Shown here: positions 1 to 11,700 of the stretch, one piece after another | Layout: each line of letters begins with the position of its first letter | Position numbering within the stretch: position 1 is the stretch's first letter | From: Cryptomeria japonica | Taxonomy: Eukaryota; Streptophyta; Pinopsida; Cupressales; Cupressaceae | NCBI RefSeq assembly: GCF_030272615.1 | Contig: NC_081410.1 | Coordinates: 289,107,957-289,171,956 of the forward strand | Reading direction: 5' to 3' | Length of the DNA: 64,000 nt | Made by a program: the position numbers and the translations under genes | The notes under the pieces: generated by a model | What the model saw: the letters and a program-made list of their open reading frames with translations, nothing else | Told to the model about the DNA's origin: nothing | Database searches by the model: none

Positions 1-2232
1 TTCAATGACATGTTTAGAAAGAGAGTAATTTGTAAAGATAAGCCTCACCAATTTCAATTCCCTAAAGATCTAATTAGAAATGAATTCAATTTGGATGAGA
101 AAGAGCTAAGGAAATAGAAGTGGGTTGCATATAAAAGGGCTCTTGACTTCATTCATCAATTTTATAGAAGTTATGACCCTCTCTCTAGTTTCAATCCCTT
201 TGAGGAAAAAATAAAATTCTCAATTCTTTATTTTGAAGATCTCATGCAAAATTTGAAAGAAAAAAGGGAGGCTATAATGAGAAATGATCATGACAGGGTT
301 AAATTGGTTCTAGCTAAGCTTGCTTTTGCTAAGGCTATCCCACCAGGTGATTATGTCATGCATAAGAAATCAAAATATAGTGTGATGATGCCAGTGACTG
401 GTGAGCCTTCTACTTCAAGAGGGAAAAGAGAAATTGAGGATGTCATTGACATCCAAGACTCCCCTCAAAGGAAAAGAGTGGGGAAGGAAGTGCAAACAAA
501 GGAGCCTCTGTATTGTCCATCTCATTCCCCTATCAACATAGGAGATGAGGAGGCGATGGCCGAATAGTTGTTATAGTTAGGGAGTCTCAACGAGATTGCC
601 TACAAATATGAGGAGACATAGCAGGGGATGCCAGAAGAGCCACCTAGTGCTGAAATGAATTTGACTAATGGTGAGCTCAAAGGTAAAGAGTTAGACCTTA
701 CTGTCAAGCAAGCTAGTGAGGAGTGACTAGCTGATAGTAACTCTGTTACAACACGAGCCTTCATGCAATTTTTATGGAAGCAAACCATGGAACAATTTAA
801 AGCCAGATGTGAACAAAGGAAGAGTGAGCAACCTCACAAAGATGTAACTCAGGTGGAGGAGGAGGTGAAACATGAAATGATTGAAGAGTTCAAGACCATT
901 ACCCCTAAAAAGGGAAGAGAGATGGTATCAAAAGTTGGTGTTTTAATCCTCCCCAAGTGGGATATAGCTGATGCTCTGGTACTTGAAGTAGTCAGAAAGG
1001 AAACTAAACCCATGGAAGGAGTGACCTTCAGCAGAGATAATGCTTTTTTAGTCATGTGGTCACTAAAGAAGGATGGAAATAAAAGAAGGAAAGATGTATT
1101 AGATTCTAGTCTCCTAGGAGGCATGATTGTAAAAAGAGTCCAAGATACAGGGGTGGTGGAAGCTGCAAGCACGGTCTTGGAAACTACAAATTTCAATGTA
1201 GCAGTGGCAGAAAAAGAGGCAAAAGAAAAAACTAATCTCCAATTGAAATTGGAAACAATCTTAAAGGCTTAGAATGAGGCCAAAGGATTAGCCAATGAAG
1301 ACAGTATTATTGCTAGACTTTAGAGTCAGTTAGCAGGTCAACACCATCAAGGTGAATCCTCTACTCTTATGATAGCCTCTTCTCTAGCAAGACCTCCACT
1401 TACGATCCCTATCATAGAAAATCCCCCTTCTCGTATGCCTTTTGGTTTCTAGTTAGCTGAAACTGTTCAACATGAGTTGGAAAAGTTGAAACAGGCTCAA
1501 GCCCTGTTTGTAAGAAAATATGAGGAAAATATAAAAGCCACAATTTTGAAGTTTGCTGATTCAGTTAGTCCCTCTATTGTTCACATTTCTATGAAGAGAA
1601 TTCTGAATATTTTGACTGAATTAAGAGAGGATGAAACCACCTTGGAACCAATTCTTAATAAGTGGATGCCTAGAGGTAAGGAGTTAGAGTTCACGTGTTC
1701 ATCCCATTCAGATGCAAAGGAAAATGACAATCTCAGGTCCACTAATGAATTCATAAAAGAAATGAATATACTATTAGAGGAAAGGGCATGTGTAAAAAGA
1801 AAAGCCCAACTATATAGAAAGGAATGTACTGATCACAAGTATGAGATGTTTCCAAGAGGTTTTGTTGGTCCAACTCAGTTAAAAGAGGAGAAGGCATGGT
1901 TAGAAGAGCTAGACCATAAATTGTCCAAAAGGGTTAATGAAATCATTAACATTGATGACATGTCCTTATTTGTCAAGAAAATTGAAGAGATTGAAAAGGT
2001 GAAATCACATTATATTTTCATAGAAATAGAAATTGGGCAATTAAGGGTCACTTGGAAAAGGCTGTAAGGAATGAAGAAAAAGATTGTTAGCTTTTCTTGG
2101 CCGAATGATGATGTGTTCTAGGAATGGAAGGATAAATATGCCAGAGAAAAAGAAGAAGTTCCCAAACAGTTAGAAGATGTTGCAGTGGGACAACAAGTTG
2201 AAGAGGTCGGTGATACCGAAAAGGACTTGTAA
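1..2232 (+). pseudogene. Copy A ORF1, 3' part (accessory protein of unknown function)
   Basis: This is the last ~60% of the ORF1 that is seen from its start in copy B; base 1 corresponds to about 13,436 in B. Visible parts are a charged middle section with a basic nuclear-localisation-like cluster (KRKRVGKE region, about 470-490), then long charged helices likely to form coiled coils (about 1,470-2,060). The end is the TAA at 2,230-2,232, which all three copies keep. Several stops interrupt it (for example TAG at 565-567 and 1,270-1,272, TAA at 2,065-2,067). At 850-852 A retains CAG where B and E have TAG. The position upstream of gag matches the extra ORF1 of Ogre/Tat elements; its function is unknown. 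Confidence 0.7.
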
Positions 2233-3183
2233 CTATTTCTTGGAGAACATTGCGATTTGTAACAAACTTTTCTTAGGTATGTCTGAAGCTTGTATGCATC
2301 CATGATGTTATAAATGGATACCAGGACTATTAGAAAAATCTTCACAAGAATTTTGTAAAGAACCTCTGGCAAAATATATCTAGGTTTTTGGTTCTCTCAA
2401 AGATTACTTTGAATTATGTAACATTTTCAAAATGAATATGAAAATACAGATCAATACTTTTCAGGCCTAAATCCGTGTTGTCTTCTGGTGTGCATTCATT
2501 AATTTGCTGGTTTCATTCTAAGTAATCTAGTGTTATTCAAATGAGCATTGATTGTAAGGCAATCTTATAGACATATTTCTGGCTTTTCTCTTTAGGAGAG
2601 GGATTAAATGTGCATGAAATATTACTATCAATAGATCAACTATTTGCTGCTTTGAAATTGATGAACTATTTTAGTTAAGTGGGAAAGGACCTATGTATAT
2701 GTTAGGCATGCATGGGGTTGATGAAAGCCAAAGTGATGAAATGTATAAGAATGTTCAGTTTTGAAAAATCTTTCTTGATTTAGGTGACTCTGTGGCCCAG
2801 ATAAGGCACTGGTATCGGATTGTAGGATTTCTTTCTATCTTTCTTGAAGATCAATACTAAAAATGAATACAAGTTTTTCTTTTAGTGTTTTAGTTTCATT
2901 GAGGTGACGAAATCCATAGGTTTTTTAGCACTAGTTTATTGTGGATCTCAATTTTAAAGTGTGAAAGTATTCACAGAAGGTATACCCACCTGAACTTTGG
3001 ATAATTTCAAAGTGTAGAAGGTCTCAAAACCTTGTTATATGTTACTCTTGAGTTCCATTTCCTTCATCTTTTCATATGCAGATAGAGTTGATTTATTTCT
3101 TGCAAGAAGGATAGAAGGGAAATCAAAATTTGAGACTAACAGTGTCTTAATGTGGTCCTAATTAGAAAATTGGTTGGTGACCA
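2233..3183 (+). other. Spacer between ORF1 and gag of copy A, possible intron
   Basis: About 950 bp of AT-rich DNA with no coding frame, conserved at the same place in B and E. A good plant 5' splice motif AG/GTATGT lies at 2,275-2,282. The matching 3' site, intact in B as TTTCTTGCAG ending at 16,537, is changed to CAAG here. Splicing is an inference from these motifs alone. Confidence 0.5.
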
Positions 3184-5660
3184 TTGAAAAGCATCAATAC
3201 GGGTAAGTCATTTGAGAGACCCATCTATACAAATTCAAATTCTTCTTCTCACGAATCTGAGCATGATATTTTAGGCTTCCATTTTGGTTTGTTTGGGAGT
3301 ATTGAAGATCGTGAAGTTTTAAATCGGGCGATCTCCCATGCTAGTTTGTCTAGGAAGGACAGAAATAGTTCAAATATTAAGAGAGATTATGTACCTAGGA
3401 CAACTGATGGAAACATCAGTTTAATTGATATTGACCAAGTCAATGTGTCAGACTCTGAAGAAATCTTCCCTGATGAAGATAAGGTATCCCAAGAAATTGA
3501 AGTCCTGAATAGAAGAGTCCGTCATTTAATTTCCTTAAGAACACAAAAGGAAGCAGATAAAGATAGAGAGGTAAAAGAAAAATTGATCTTGAGTTAACTA
3601 AAGACAGGCTTTTAAGATAGATAAATGATCTTGAGTTAATTACCCAAGAGAAATCCAAGAGCGAGGATGAAGGTCCAGTCATCAAAGAAATTCTAGTTCC
3701 GAAGACCAACCCTCCATACAAATCTGTTGTGCAATTGAATAGAAAGTCCTTAGTGACCCACAACCTATTAGAGATAATGTAGATAAAGGGAAGCAAAAGT
3801 GCATGGAAGGTGGGTCTGGATCTAAGACTACAACAGAGATCTCTCACATGCTATCTGCACATGAAAGAGAAATGGAGAGGATGAGGAAAGAGAAAGAAGA
3901 TTTGCAAATGGAGTTGGAAAAGGTTGAATTAGAAGCAGCCAATCAAGAAGTTAAAAGAAAGATTAATTATCTAAAAGCTCCTCCTATAAGTTTTCCCTCA
4001 GCAGACCTAAATAAACCCATTCCTCAACAAGCTTCACTCCCTCCAGTCAAAATTCAGTCAACCTTGCCTATGAGTAGTGTCCCAGTTAATATAGCCCCTG
4101 TTAATCACCATGGTAACTAAATCCCTCTAACTCATGGCCCTAATGTAAGAATGAACATGGGAAATAATCTTCTTGCTAATCAATTCCAGAGAAGACCTAT
4201 TAACTTGGAGTTATACAAATAGCTCTACTTTGATGGAATCCCAGGGTACCCCAACCATGTTCCTACAGAATTAAGGGATAGAGTCCACAAATTTGCTGGC
4301 AACAATGCAATTAGTGCAGAAGAGAACTTAAAATATTTTGGTGACTTAATTAATGACTAGGAAATAATAGATGAAGATGTCATCATGAAATTGTTCGTAC
4401 AGTCCTTAGTAGATGATGCAAGGGACTGGTATAGAGGTCTCCCTGTGAACAACATTGGGTCTTGGGAAGATTTAAAAAACTGCTTTCAAGAACAGTATGG
4501 TGACAAGACAAATGTGAGCTTTATGCTCAATGAGTTCAATAATATTAGAGTCTGATAATGAAATTATCGTAGACTTCAATGTTAGATTTCAGAAAGCAAT
4601 GCATAGGCTATATCAAGTGATGAGGTTAGATGATAATATGTGTCTGAATACTTATTACAATGCCTTTGATTCTAAAATGGCCTATATTCTGAGGGATAAA
4701 AATCCGCATAATATGAGGGATGCATTTAGACTTTCCATCAATGTGGAGAGTAATAGGAAAGCATCTAGGAAAGCATCTAGGAGAACTTATGGTAGGTTGT
4801 GGCAATAATCAAAACAACAACCCAATAAAATTGCTAAAGAAGAAGACAAAATAGAGAAATTAGTGACTGCCATGAAGGATCTTACTACCAAGGTGAGTAA
4901 AAATGATAAGCCTCATTACAATTGGCAAGATAGGCCTCGTAGGTTGCATGACATGCCTTAAAACACTACTTGGAAGGATGGTAAAATTCAAAATGAGAAG
5001 CCAAAAAATACTCAGAACCAAGATACCCCAGATCCTTTTAAAGGAGGGAATGTTCATAAAATGGAGAATACTCCTTGGTGCATGGCATGTGATGGACCAC
5101 ATTCTCCTCATCAATGTGTTGTAGCTCAAGCCCTTGAAGAATCCATGAGATGAGGCTATGGCTGATATTAACATGTTTGAAACTATTATTGAAAGTGATG
5201 ATGAGTCATTACAAAGTGAACTCAGTGAATGTGATTTGATGAATAGTAAAAGGTCTTACCAAGGATAGTTGACACTTGATTGGCATCCCACTTTGAATGT
5301 GGTAACATTTGAAGATGAAGAAGTTCATCTCAGAAGACCCAATGATGAAGAGGTAAGAAACCTTACTAAGGCTGCCATAGCCAAAGCTAAGCATAATTAC
5401 AATTTGAGTAGTAGTAAGAAGGATGCGGACCAAGATGAACCTAGTTCAATGTTTATAAAAGAAGTATCCTAGAAGAAAGCAACAAGTAAAGCCACCTTGC
5501 CCCAAGATAGTCAAAAAGGGAATAAACAATTAAAAGATATGGCCAAAGGTATGGATACTAATTCTACTGGTGATATACAAGCAATTGCTGCAATAAAGAA
5601 GGCAAGTCAGCCTAAGATAGAGAAAGTTAAGGGTAATAATGAGTTGATTAATAATTGAAC
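3184..5660 (+). pseudogene. gag: Copy A gag (capsid and nucleocapsid) pseudogene
   Basis: Reading frames here give an acidic N-terminal region (3,184-3,597), a coiled-coil segment (about 3,840-3,970) and a Retrotrans_gag-type core around 4,380-4,770 with the pattern DDARDWYRGLP, SWEDLKNCFQEQY and FNVRFQKAMHRL. A zinc knuckle follows at 5,079-5,117 (Cys-Met-Ala-Cys, then His, then Cys) with spacing CX2CX3HX4C, one residue shorter than the common CCHC knuckle. Gag would package element RNA into cytoplasmic particles. Frameshifts and stops break it: TAA at 4,118, TAA at 4,959-4,961, TAG at 5,266-5,268 and TAG at 5,470-5,472; the last three are shared with copy B. No ATG is seen at the expected start; the frame opens at a TTG directly after a TGA. 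Confidence 0.8.
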
Positions 5661-5667
5661 ATTTGAT

Positions 5668-6408
5668 ATGACTCAAGCTCTTACCCAGATGAAGGTCAAT
5701 GTCCCATTGATAGAGTTATTGAAAATAAAGGAATATAGAGAAGCTGCTTTATTTTTATTTTCTAAGATATCTGACAATAGCACAACTTTGCCTTCAGGTT
5801 CAATGGAAGCTGAAAAGGATCATGAGTTGAAAACTCTAGAGGTATATGTTGGAACAACTATTACACAAGAGCCTTCATAGGTTGATCCTATTTATGTTAC
5901 TTTGTTAGTGAATAACCGTTTAATTAAAAACTGTATGATAGATTCTGGTACAGCTACAAATGTAATGACTTATGGTGTCATGAAAGAATTAGGATTGTCA
6001 GTAAGTACAGTGTATGGGAAGTGTTATGCTTTGGATAACAAAGAAGTGGTAGTGATAGGTACAATGAAAGATGTTAAAGTAAAAATAGTAGCATTCCCTG
6101 AAACAACATACAAGATGGATGTCATTGTAACTGACACTAAACCTCACTATGGCATGTTGTTGTCTAGATAGTGGGCTGTAGCAGTAGGTGGAAATGTTCA
6201 GTTGGATCTCTCATATGCTACTATCCCAATTAATGGAAACCAAGTCAAATTATATAGAGAACCACGTGCCCCTAGGGTAATTGAGAAAGTAGATCCTAGT
6301 ATGCTCAACTGTATGATTGATATGGATCTTGACAATTTTAGAATACAACTAATTTTACCTCAATTGAAGAATACTAACTCTATTGTGACTGAATTGGAAT
6401 CTCAATAG
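5668..6408 (+). pseudogene. Copy A aspartic protease pseudogene
   Basis: A helical linker with the pattern TQALTQMKVNVPLIELL (about 5,690-5,740) precedes the protease, as in many plant gypsy gag-pol proteins. The active-site triplet Asp-Ser-Gly is at 5,941-5,949 within CMIDSGTATNVM. The downstream hydrophobic strand TKPHYGMLLSR (about 6,140) fits the end of the fold. The enzyme would cut Gag-Pol into mature parts. Stops lie at 5,878-5,880 (GAG in copy B), at 6,169-6,171 (also a stop in B) and at 6,406-6,408 (CAG in copy B). Confidence 0.8.
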
Positions 6409-7128
6409 CATGATTTGTGGCACATGTATTTTGATGGAGCTTTATCTAAAGAAGGATCTAGAGCAAGAGGTCTCTCTGTGTCCCCATCAGGTATAACCTT
6501 CAAATACTCCTTTTTGCTAGCCTTTCAGTGTACAAACAATACTACTGAATATGAAGCCTTGTTATTGGGGCTTGAAGTTGCAAAAAGGCATGGCCTTTAG
6601 TTGTTAAAAGTGTTAGGAGACTCCGAATTGGTTGTTTCTCATGTTAGAGCTAAGTATGCATCTAAGAATGATAGACTGAAAAGATATAAGCATGCAGTAT
6701 GGGATGTGATTGCACATTTTAGTGCATTCTCTTTTAATTGGATAGAGAGGTCAAAGAATATCATGGCTGATATCTTAGCAAATGTTGCATTAAAGAATGA
6801 TGATGCAACACTAACCGATATATCCACAATTGAGATAAAAGCTAGGCCTACCATTCCTAACAATGTATATGATTGGCAAGTGTTTGTTGATGATGAAGAT
6901 ATTCTCATATTTATACAATGCATTGATGACTATGATGGACAGAAAATTTATTGTAATGCCTTGGTAGAAGTGGTTGAAAATAGAGAAACTGTGTTTGGAA
7001 ATGACCTAGTTCAGTTAGAAACTAATGAAATACCTAAAGGGCTGGTAGAACTAGAAGTTATGTTCAGTTACAGTGATAGTAATCTACTTCAGCAATCAAC
7101 CACTAAGTTAGATGAACTATAGGAAATA
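6409..7128 (+). pseudogene. Copy A archaeal-type RNase H (aRH) lying upstream of RT
   Basis: An RNase H of the archaeal/plant-like type, distinct from the gypsy RNase H found after RT. The four catalytic acids can be placed: Asp at 6,433-6,435 (MYFDGA), Glu at 6,547-6,549 (TEYEALLLGLE), Asp at 6,619-6,621 (VLGDSELVV) and Asp at 6,769-6,771 (MADILANVA). It should degrade the RNA strand of the RNA-DNA hybrid during reverse transcription. A TAG at 6,598-6,600 replaces a CAA kept in copy B; the frame then runs open to 7,122. The position between protease and RT is unusual compared with the RT-gRH-aRH order I know for Ogre-type elements. The stretch after about 6,860 is a linker to RT. Confidence 0.8.
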
Positions 7129-8640
7129 AACGTCGGGACAAAATCATCCCCTAAGTTGGTGTATATTGGAAAAAATTTACCTCCTCATGTCAGAGTAAAC
7201 CTTATTAATTTATTAAAGAAATATAAGCATGTTTTTGCTTGGTCTTATGAAGATCTAAAGGTGTATAGACAAGATCTATTTTAGCATGAAGTCCCTTTGC
7301 TTCCAGATGCTAAGCCTTTTAGATAGAAACAAAGACCTATCAACCCCCTGTTGGAATCTAAAATGCAGCAAGAATTAACCAAGTTAAGGGAAGGAGGAAT
7401 CATTAAGCCTATAAGGAATTCATCATGGGTCTAAAATTTGGTCCCAGCTAGAAAGAAGAATGGGGACATAAGACTCTGTGTTGATTTTAGAAACCTAAAT
7501 GTTGCTTCCTTGAAAGACAATTACTCTTCTCCTAATATGGAAGCAATGTTGCAGAGAATAACTAGTTGTGACCTATTTTCTATGTTGGATGGGTTCTCAG
7601 GGTATAACTAGGTGTTAGTAAAATAATCTAAACAATTCAAAACTACTTTCACCACCCCTTGGGGAACGTACATGTATGTCAGAATGCCTTTTGGTTTGAA
7701 AAGTATTGGAGCTACTTTTCAGAGAGCAATGGATGTAGCTTTCAAGGAATTCATCAATATTATCATGGTAGTATATCAAGATGATTTTACATGTTTCTCT
7801 AAAAAGGCAGATGACCACTGTGGGCACTTAGAACAAGTTTTTAATAAAGCTTTGGAATTTGGTGTATCCTTAAATCTGAAAAAGTGCCATTTTATTGTCA
7901 CTGAAGGGAAGTTGCTTGGGCATATTGTCTCCAAATAAGGGGTTAGAAGAGCCCCTAGAAGAATTGAAGCTATAAAAAATGTACCTGAGCCAAAGAGTGT
8001 TAAAGGTATCCAATCTTTCTTGGGCAAAGTAAATTTTGTTAGAAGATTTATTGCAAATTTTGTAGAGATAGTCAAGCCCATTATTAAACTACTTAAGAAG
8101 GATAAAAAGTTCTATTGGGATGAAGAAGCTTCAAAGGATTTTGATGAAATAAAAAGAGCTATTCAGGAGGCACCAGTGTTGAAGTCCCCTGAGTATAGTA
8201 AGCCTTTCTCTCTATTTTCTTTCGCTTCATATCACACAATGGCTGTAGTTCTTCTACAAAAGGATAATGAAGGATATGAACATCCTATAGCTTTTTATAG
8301 AAAATATTTATAGGATACAGAGTTAAAGTATGAAATTATGGAGAAGAAAGCATATTCTTTGGTCAAGGATGTTAAAGCATTTACGCCATATCCTATAAAT
8401 GCAAGAATAATTGCTTATGTCCCACATGCGGCTATCAAAGATATTCTATCCCAGCCAGAGGTCACTGGTAAACAATGCAGATGGATAACCAGCATCCAGG
8501 AGTTTGATTTAGAGATTAAGATCACTAAATTGTCGAGAGGTTTAGTCTTGGATAAGCTGATGGTTGAATCAAACCTTCTTGATGTTGAAGTGAATAATGT
8601 TGAAATTGAGAACATCCTGGTCACCAGTATCGAGACATAA
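7129..8640 (+). pseudogene. Copy A reverse transcriptase and degenerate gypsy RNase H
   Basis: RT palm motifs are visible: RKKNGDIRLCVDFRNLN (about 7,450-7,500), the first catalytic Asp in SMLDGFSGYN (7,588-7,590), MPFGL (7,684), and the YQDD catalytic box with its Asp pair at 7,780-7,785. The thumb and connection follow (GKVNFVRRFIANF, about 8,020). The gRH begins near 8,190, where the expected TDAS-type catalytic Asp is Phe (LFSFAS, 8,221-8,223), so this RNase H should be inactive. Stops include TAA at 7,432-7,434 and 7,624-7,626, both shared with copy B, and TAGs near 7,282, 7,323, 7,610 and 8,311 where B keeps CAG or CAA. Confidence 0.85.
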
Positions 8641-9899
8641 CCCTAGTACTCAGAGATAGTACATTTTTTAAGGGATGCAACATTTTTAGAAGGGATGACC
8701 CATAACCAGAGAAGAACATTGAAGTTGAAGTCACAAAATATGTCCTCATTCATGGTGATCTATTTTGGCAAAATAGGGATGGGGCATTGCTGATGTGTTC
8801 GGATAAATCTTAGGCTAAAAAAGTGTTAACTGAAATGCATGATGGAGTGTGTGGAGGTCACTACTCTGCCAAGACAACTGCAGGTAAGATAGTTCAGGTT
8901 GGATATTATGGGCCTACTTTGTTTAAAGATTCCCATGAACATGTCTAGAGATGTGACCCATGCTCGAAGTTTTCATTAAAATTGAAGTATGAGGGAGGTT
9001 TACCCATCAACCCAGTCTTAGTGGAAGCCTCTTTTGTCCAATGGGGCATTGATTTTATTGGAGAAATCGTTGAAAAATTAGGAAGAGGTCATAGGTGGAT
9101 TATAGTAGCTACTGATTATTTTACCAAGTGGATTGAAGCTATACCCACTAGGAGAGCCACAATTAAGGTTGTTATTGACTTCTTGATGGATAATTTCATA
9201 ACCAAATTGAGAGTCCTTGTAAAACTAGTGATGGATAATGCCATGAGCTTTAGGTTAGAAGAGTTCATTGAATTTTGCACCAGCCATGGAATAGCTATGT
9301 CCTACTCTTTGCCCTATCATCCTCAGGGTAATGGGAAACCTGGATCAAGTAATAAGAGCCTCTTGAACATTATTAAGAAAATCCTGGACAAAAATAAAAG
9401 GTCTTGGGACCAAAATTTAAAATTAGCTCTATGGGCTGATAAGGTTAATGTCAAGAAAGCAATCGGGGTTTCACCTTTTGAATTGGTTTATGGCACACAA
9501 TCTAGGGTGCCAGTCAATAATCTTCTTCCAATGTACAAGTTCCTACAAGCTGAAGACATGGAGTTATCTGAACCTATGGAAGACCAGATGATTCAGATGG
9601 TGGAGGTAGAAGAAATTAGAACTTTGGCTCACAAGAGGAATATGAAGATCCAATTGCAGTCCAAATATCTATTTGACAAAAAAACCTTGTTGAGAAAGTT
9701 TCAAATTGGTGATGTGGTTCTTCAACGGAATGCGAAAGGACAAGATAAAGGAAAACACAAAAAATTTGAGTCACTATGGATAGGCCCCTCTGTGGTTTAT
9801 GATCTTAATGGAAAGGATTCATATTTTTTGCAGAATATGAATGGTGAGGTACAGGAATTTCTAGTGCATGGACAGTTCCTGAAACATTACTTCTCTTAA
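8641..9899 (+). pseudogene. Copy A integrase pseudogene
   Basis: An HHCC zinc-binding N-terminus is visible: His 8,837-8,839, His 8,859-8,861, Cys 8,953-8,955 and Cys 8,962-8,964. The core runs open from 8,982 to 9,899: first catalytic Asp in WGIDFIGEI (about 9,050), second in VMDNAMSF (about 9,233). The third catalytic residue, normally the Glu of a QAESSNK-like motif, reads Gly (GKPGSSNK, about 9,338). A GPY/F-type C-terminal module is present (LWIGPSVVYD, about 9,775) and there is no chromodomain. TAG near 8,947 replaces TGG of copy B. Inactive, both by breaks and by the lost Glu. Confidence 0.85.
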
Positions 9900-9959
9900 T
9901 GTCCATGCACAGTAGGTTTTAGTCTGTACATATTTAGGTTTGCTTTTGTTGTTGTTTTC

Positions 9960-10121
9960 TAGGCTTGTGTTTGGTCTGTTCTCCAGAGAGTTTCTGAATT
10001 CTTGTGTTGATTTTGCAATTAACCATCCCCAGTCAAAGCCTAGGCTTGTGTTTGGTCTATTCTCCAGAGTGTTTCTGAATTCTTGTGTTGATTTTGCAAT
10101 CAACCATCCCCAGTCAAAGTC
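9960..10121 (+). repeat. 81-bp tandem duplication in the X1 promoter region
   Basis: Two copies of an 81-bp unit (starts at 9,960 and 10,041) differ at only a few bases. Copy X2 has the unit once (around 37,251). The duplication ends ten bases before the TATA-like box. Confidence 0.85.
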
Positions 10122-10131
10122 GTTGTTATCA

Positions 10132-10140
10132 CTATTTAAA
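10132..10140 (+). promoter_or_regulatory. TATA-like box of the A/B family LTR
   Basis: CTATTTAAA at 10,132-10,140, followed by AAAATTGGGT; the same sequence occurs in X2 at about 37,340. It suits a plant core promoter and would mark the U3/R side of the LTR. No transcript evidence. Confidence 0.45.
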
Positions 10141-10503
10141 AAATTGGGTATTCTTGTCCCATATTTGGCTAGAAATCTACAAAAATGTGTTTAGCTTGGC
10201 CTTGTTACCTCTGCGTTTCTTGGGTCAAATGAGGGTTTAAGGTTTTTGAAATTCTAACCCTTCCTATGTTTGAAAAATCCTTATGTTCTATTTTTGCGTT
10301 ACTTTTGCCACTTAAAGAAGGGTCGGTTTATCGTTAAAAGTCTTCCCCCATAGGTTTTCCCTAGGAGGTCTTTCAAATATTTTCATAATTTTTGCCTTTG
10401 CCTATGTCTTGTTATAATGTTTGTCGGGCTCCTTAATAATTGTGCAACTCATTGTTAATCCTACGGTTTTCAGTTTTTCGCTAGAAAAGATGCTAGCAGG
10501 TTA

Positions 10504-11700
10504 ATGTTTGTGAAATGGCAAAAAGGATAGGCGGGCCCGACCAGAGGATTGACCATCAAATTAAAGAACTGCATCTTGTTTTAAATCCAACAACTCACAT
10601 TGATTCACTAGCCCACGATGCAGTGGTCTACCCTCTATGAAATAGCAAAAGACTTGGTGGGTCCCAGAGGTGAGTAAGGTAATTGGTTAAAGGATGATCA
10701 GCTCAGAAAAGATCAATGACTCATGTTGATTCACGACCTAAAGATACTCATTGTTTAGCTTTTGCGAAGTTATGAAAAGGTGGAGGGCCCGGGAGAGGTG
10801 GTCACATCAAAGGTAATAGATGAGCAAGTTGCCGAGATCCAATGGTTATCACTGCTTTGTGAAGATTAGTGGCCTAAGGTTTAAGCTCTATGAAATAGTG
10901 AAAGGGTCGGTGGGCCCAAAGGATAGGCAGGTCGTAAGTTTTAAATGCCGATTAAGTAGGATTTAATCAGACGGTTGTCATGGATTCACAACCTCAAGTC
11001 AAGCAAAGGTTAGTGTTCATGAAATAGTGAAATGATGTGGTAATCACATGATGACTAACATGGCAGGACATATGGGTTGTTCCATGGAAAGAATTACTAA
11101 CTTATCAAATACATGTGATTCTGAAGGTTAGTTGAGAGCCCGCCTTGGTTCAACCGACAGTTATGTTGAGAATGGTGAACTAAAACACATGGCGGTTTCA
11201 GAATGGAACCTGGTGGAACTTCCTGAGCAAATAGTCGACTGCCACATGGCATTTGTTAACTGGTGATGCAATAAAACAAGTGGTTTCTGAGTTAAAGGGC
11301 CCACTTGGAAGGTCTAAAGTGTGTTAAATGGTGTTCATCTCATGGTCAATCCAACGTTTGTCATTTTTTTGCAGCCCGAAGATGCCTGTAGTTTCATCTT
11401 TGTGAAATGGTGAAAATTGTTAGCCATCATGGTTGAGCGTGGTTAGTTGAGAAGACTGGTGATCACTGTAGGAAGTAAAGAGTGAGCAAGTAAATGATGA
11501 TCTAATGGCTGACGTTGTTTCATGAGATAAAAGTGCGCATGGTTTAGTGTTCACGAAATGGCAAAAAGAAGGTAGGGCCCATCACTAACATAGAAAGACT
11601 GGAAGGAGTAAAAGCAGTGCAGGTTCCCAAGATCCAATGATAATTGTTGCTTTGTGAAAGAAAAATGTAGGGACTTTAAGCTCTGTGAAATGGAAAAATG
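10504..11700 (+). repeat. Diverged ~126-bp subrepeats in block X1
   Basis: A motif resembling GTGAAATGGCAAAAAGG followed by a G-rich stretch and often GGGCCC recurs near 10,510, 10,637, 10,762, 10,889, 11,018, 11,401, 11,551 and 11,683. Spacing is near 125-130 bp or a multiple. Between them a weaker common stretch reads like 'tgattcatggccta'. The same set is in X2 (about 37,720-38,900). Confidence 0.6.

Noticed and set aside
1-9899. Programmed stop readthrough as explanation for the many in-frame TAGs
   Set aside because: Most TAGs are CAG or TGG in a sister copy and occur inside RT, integrase and Gag; frameshifts are also present.
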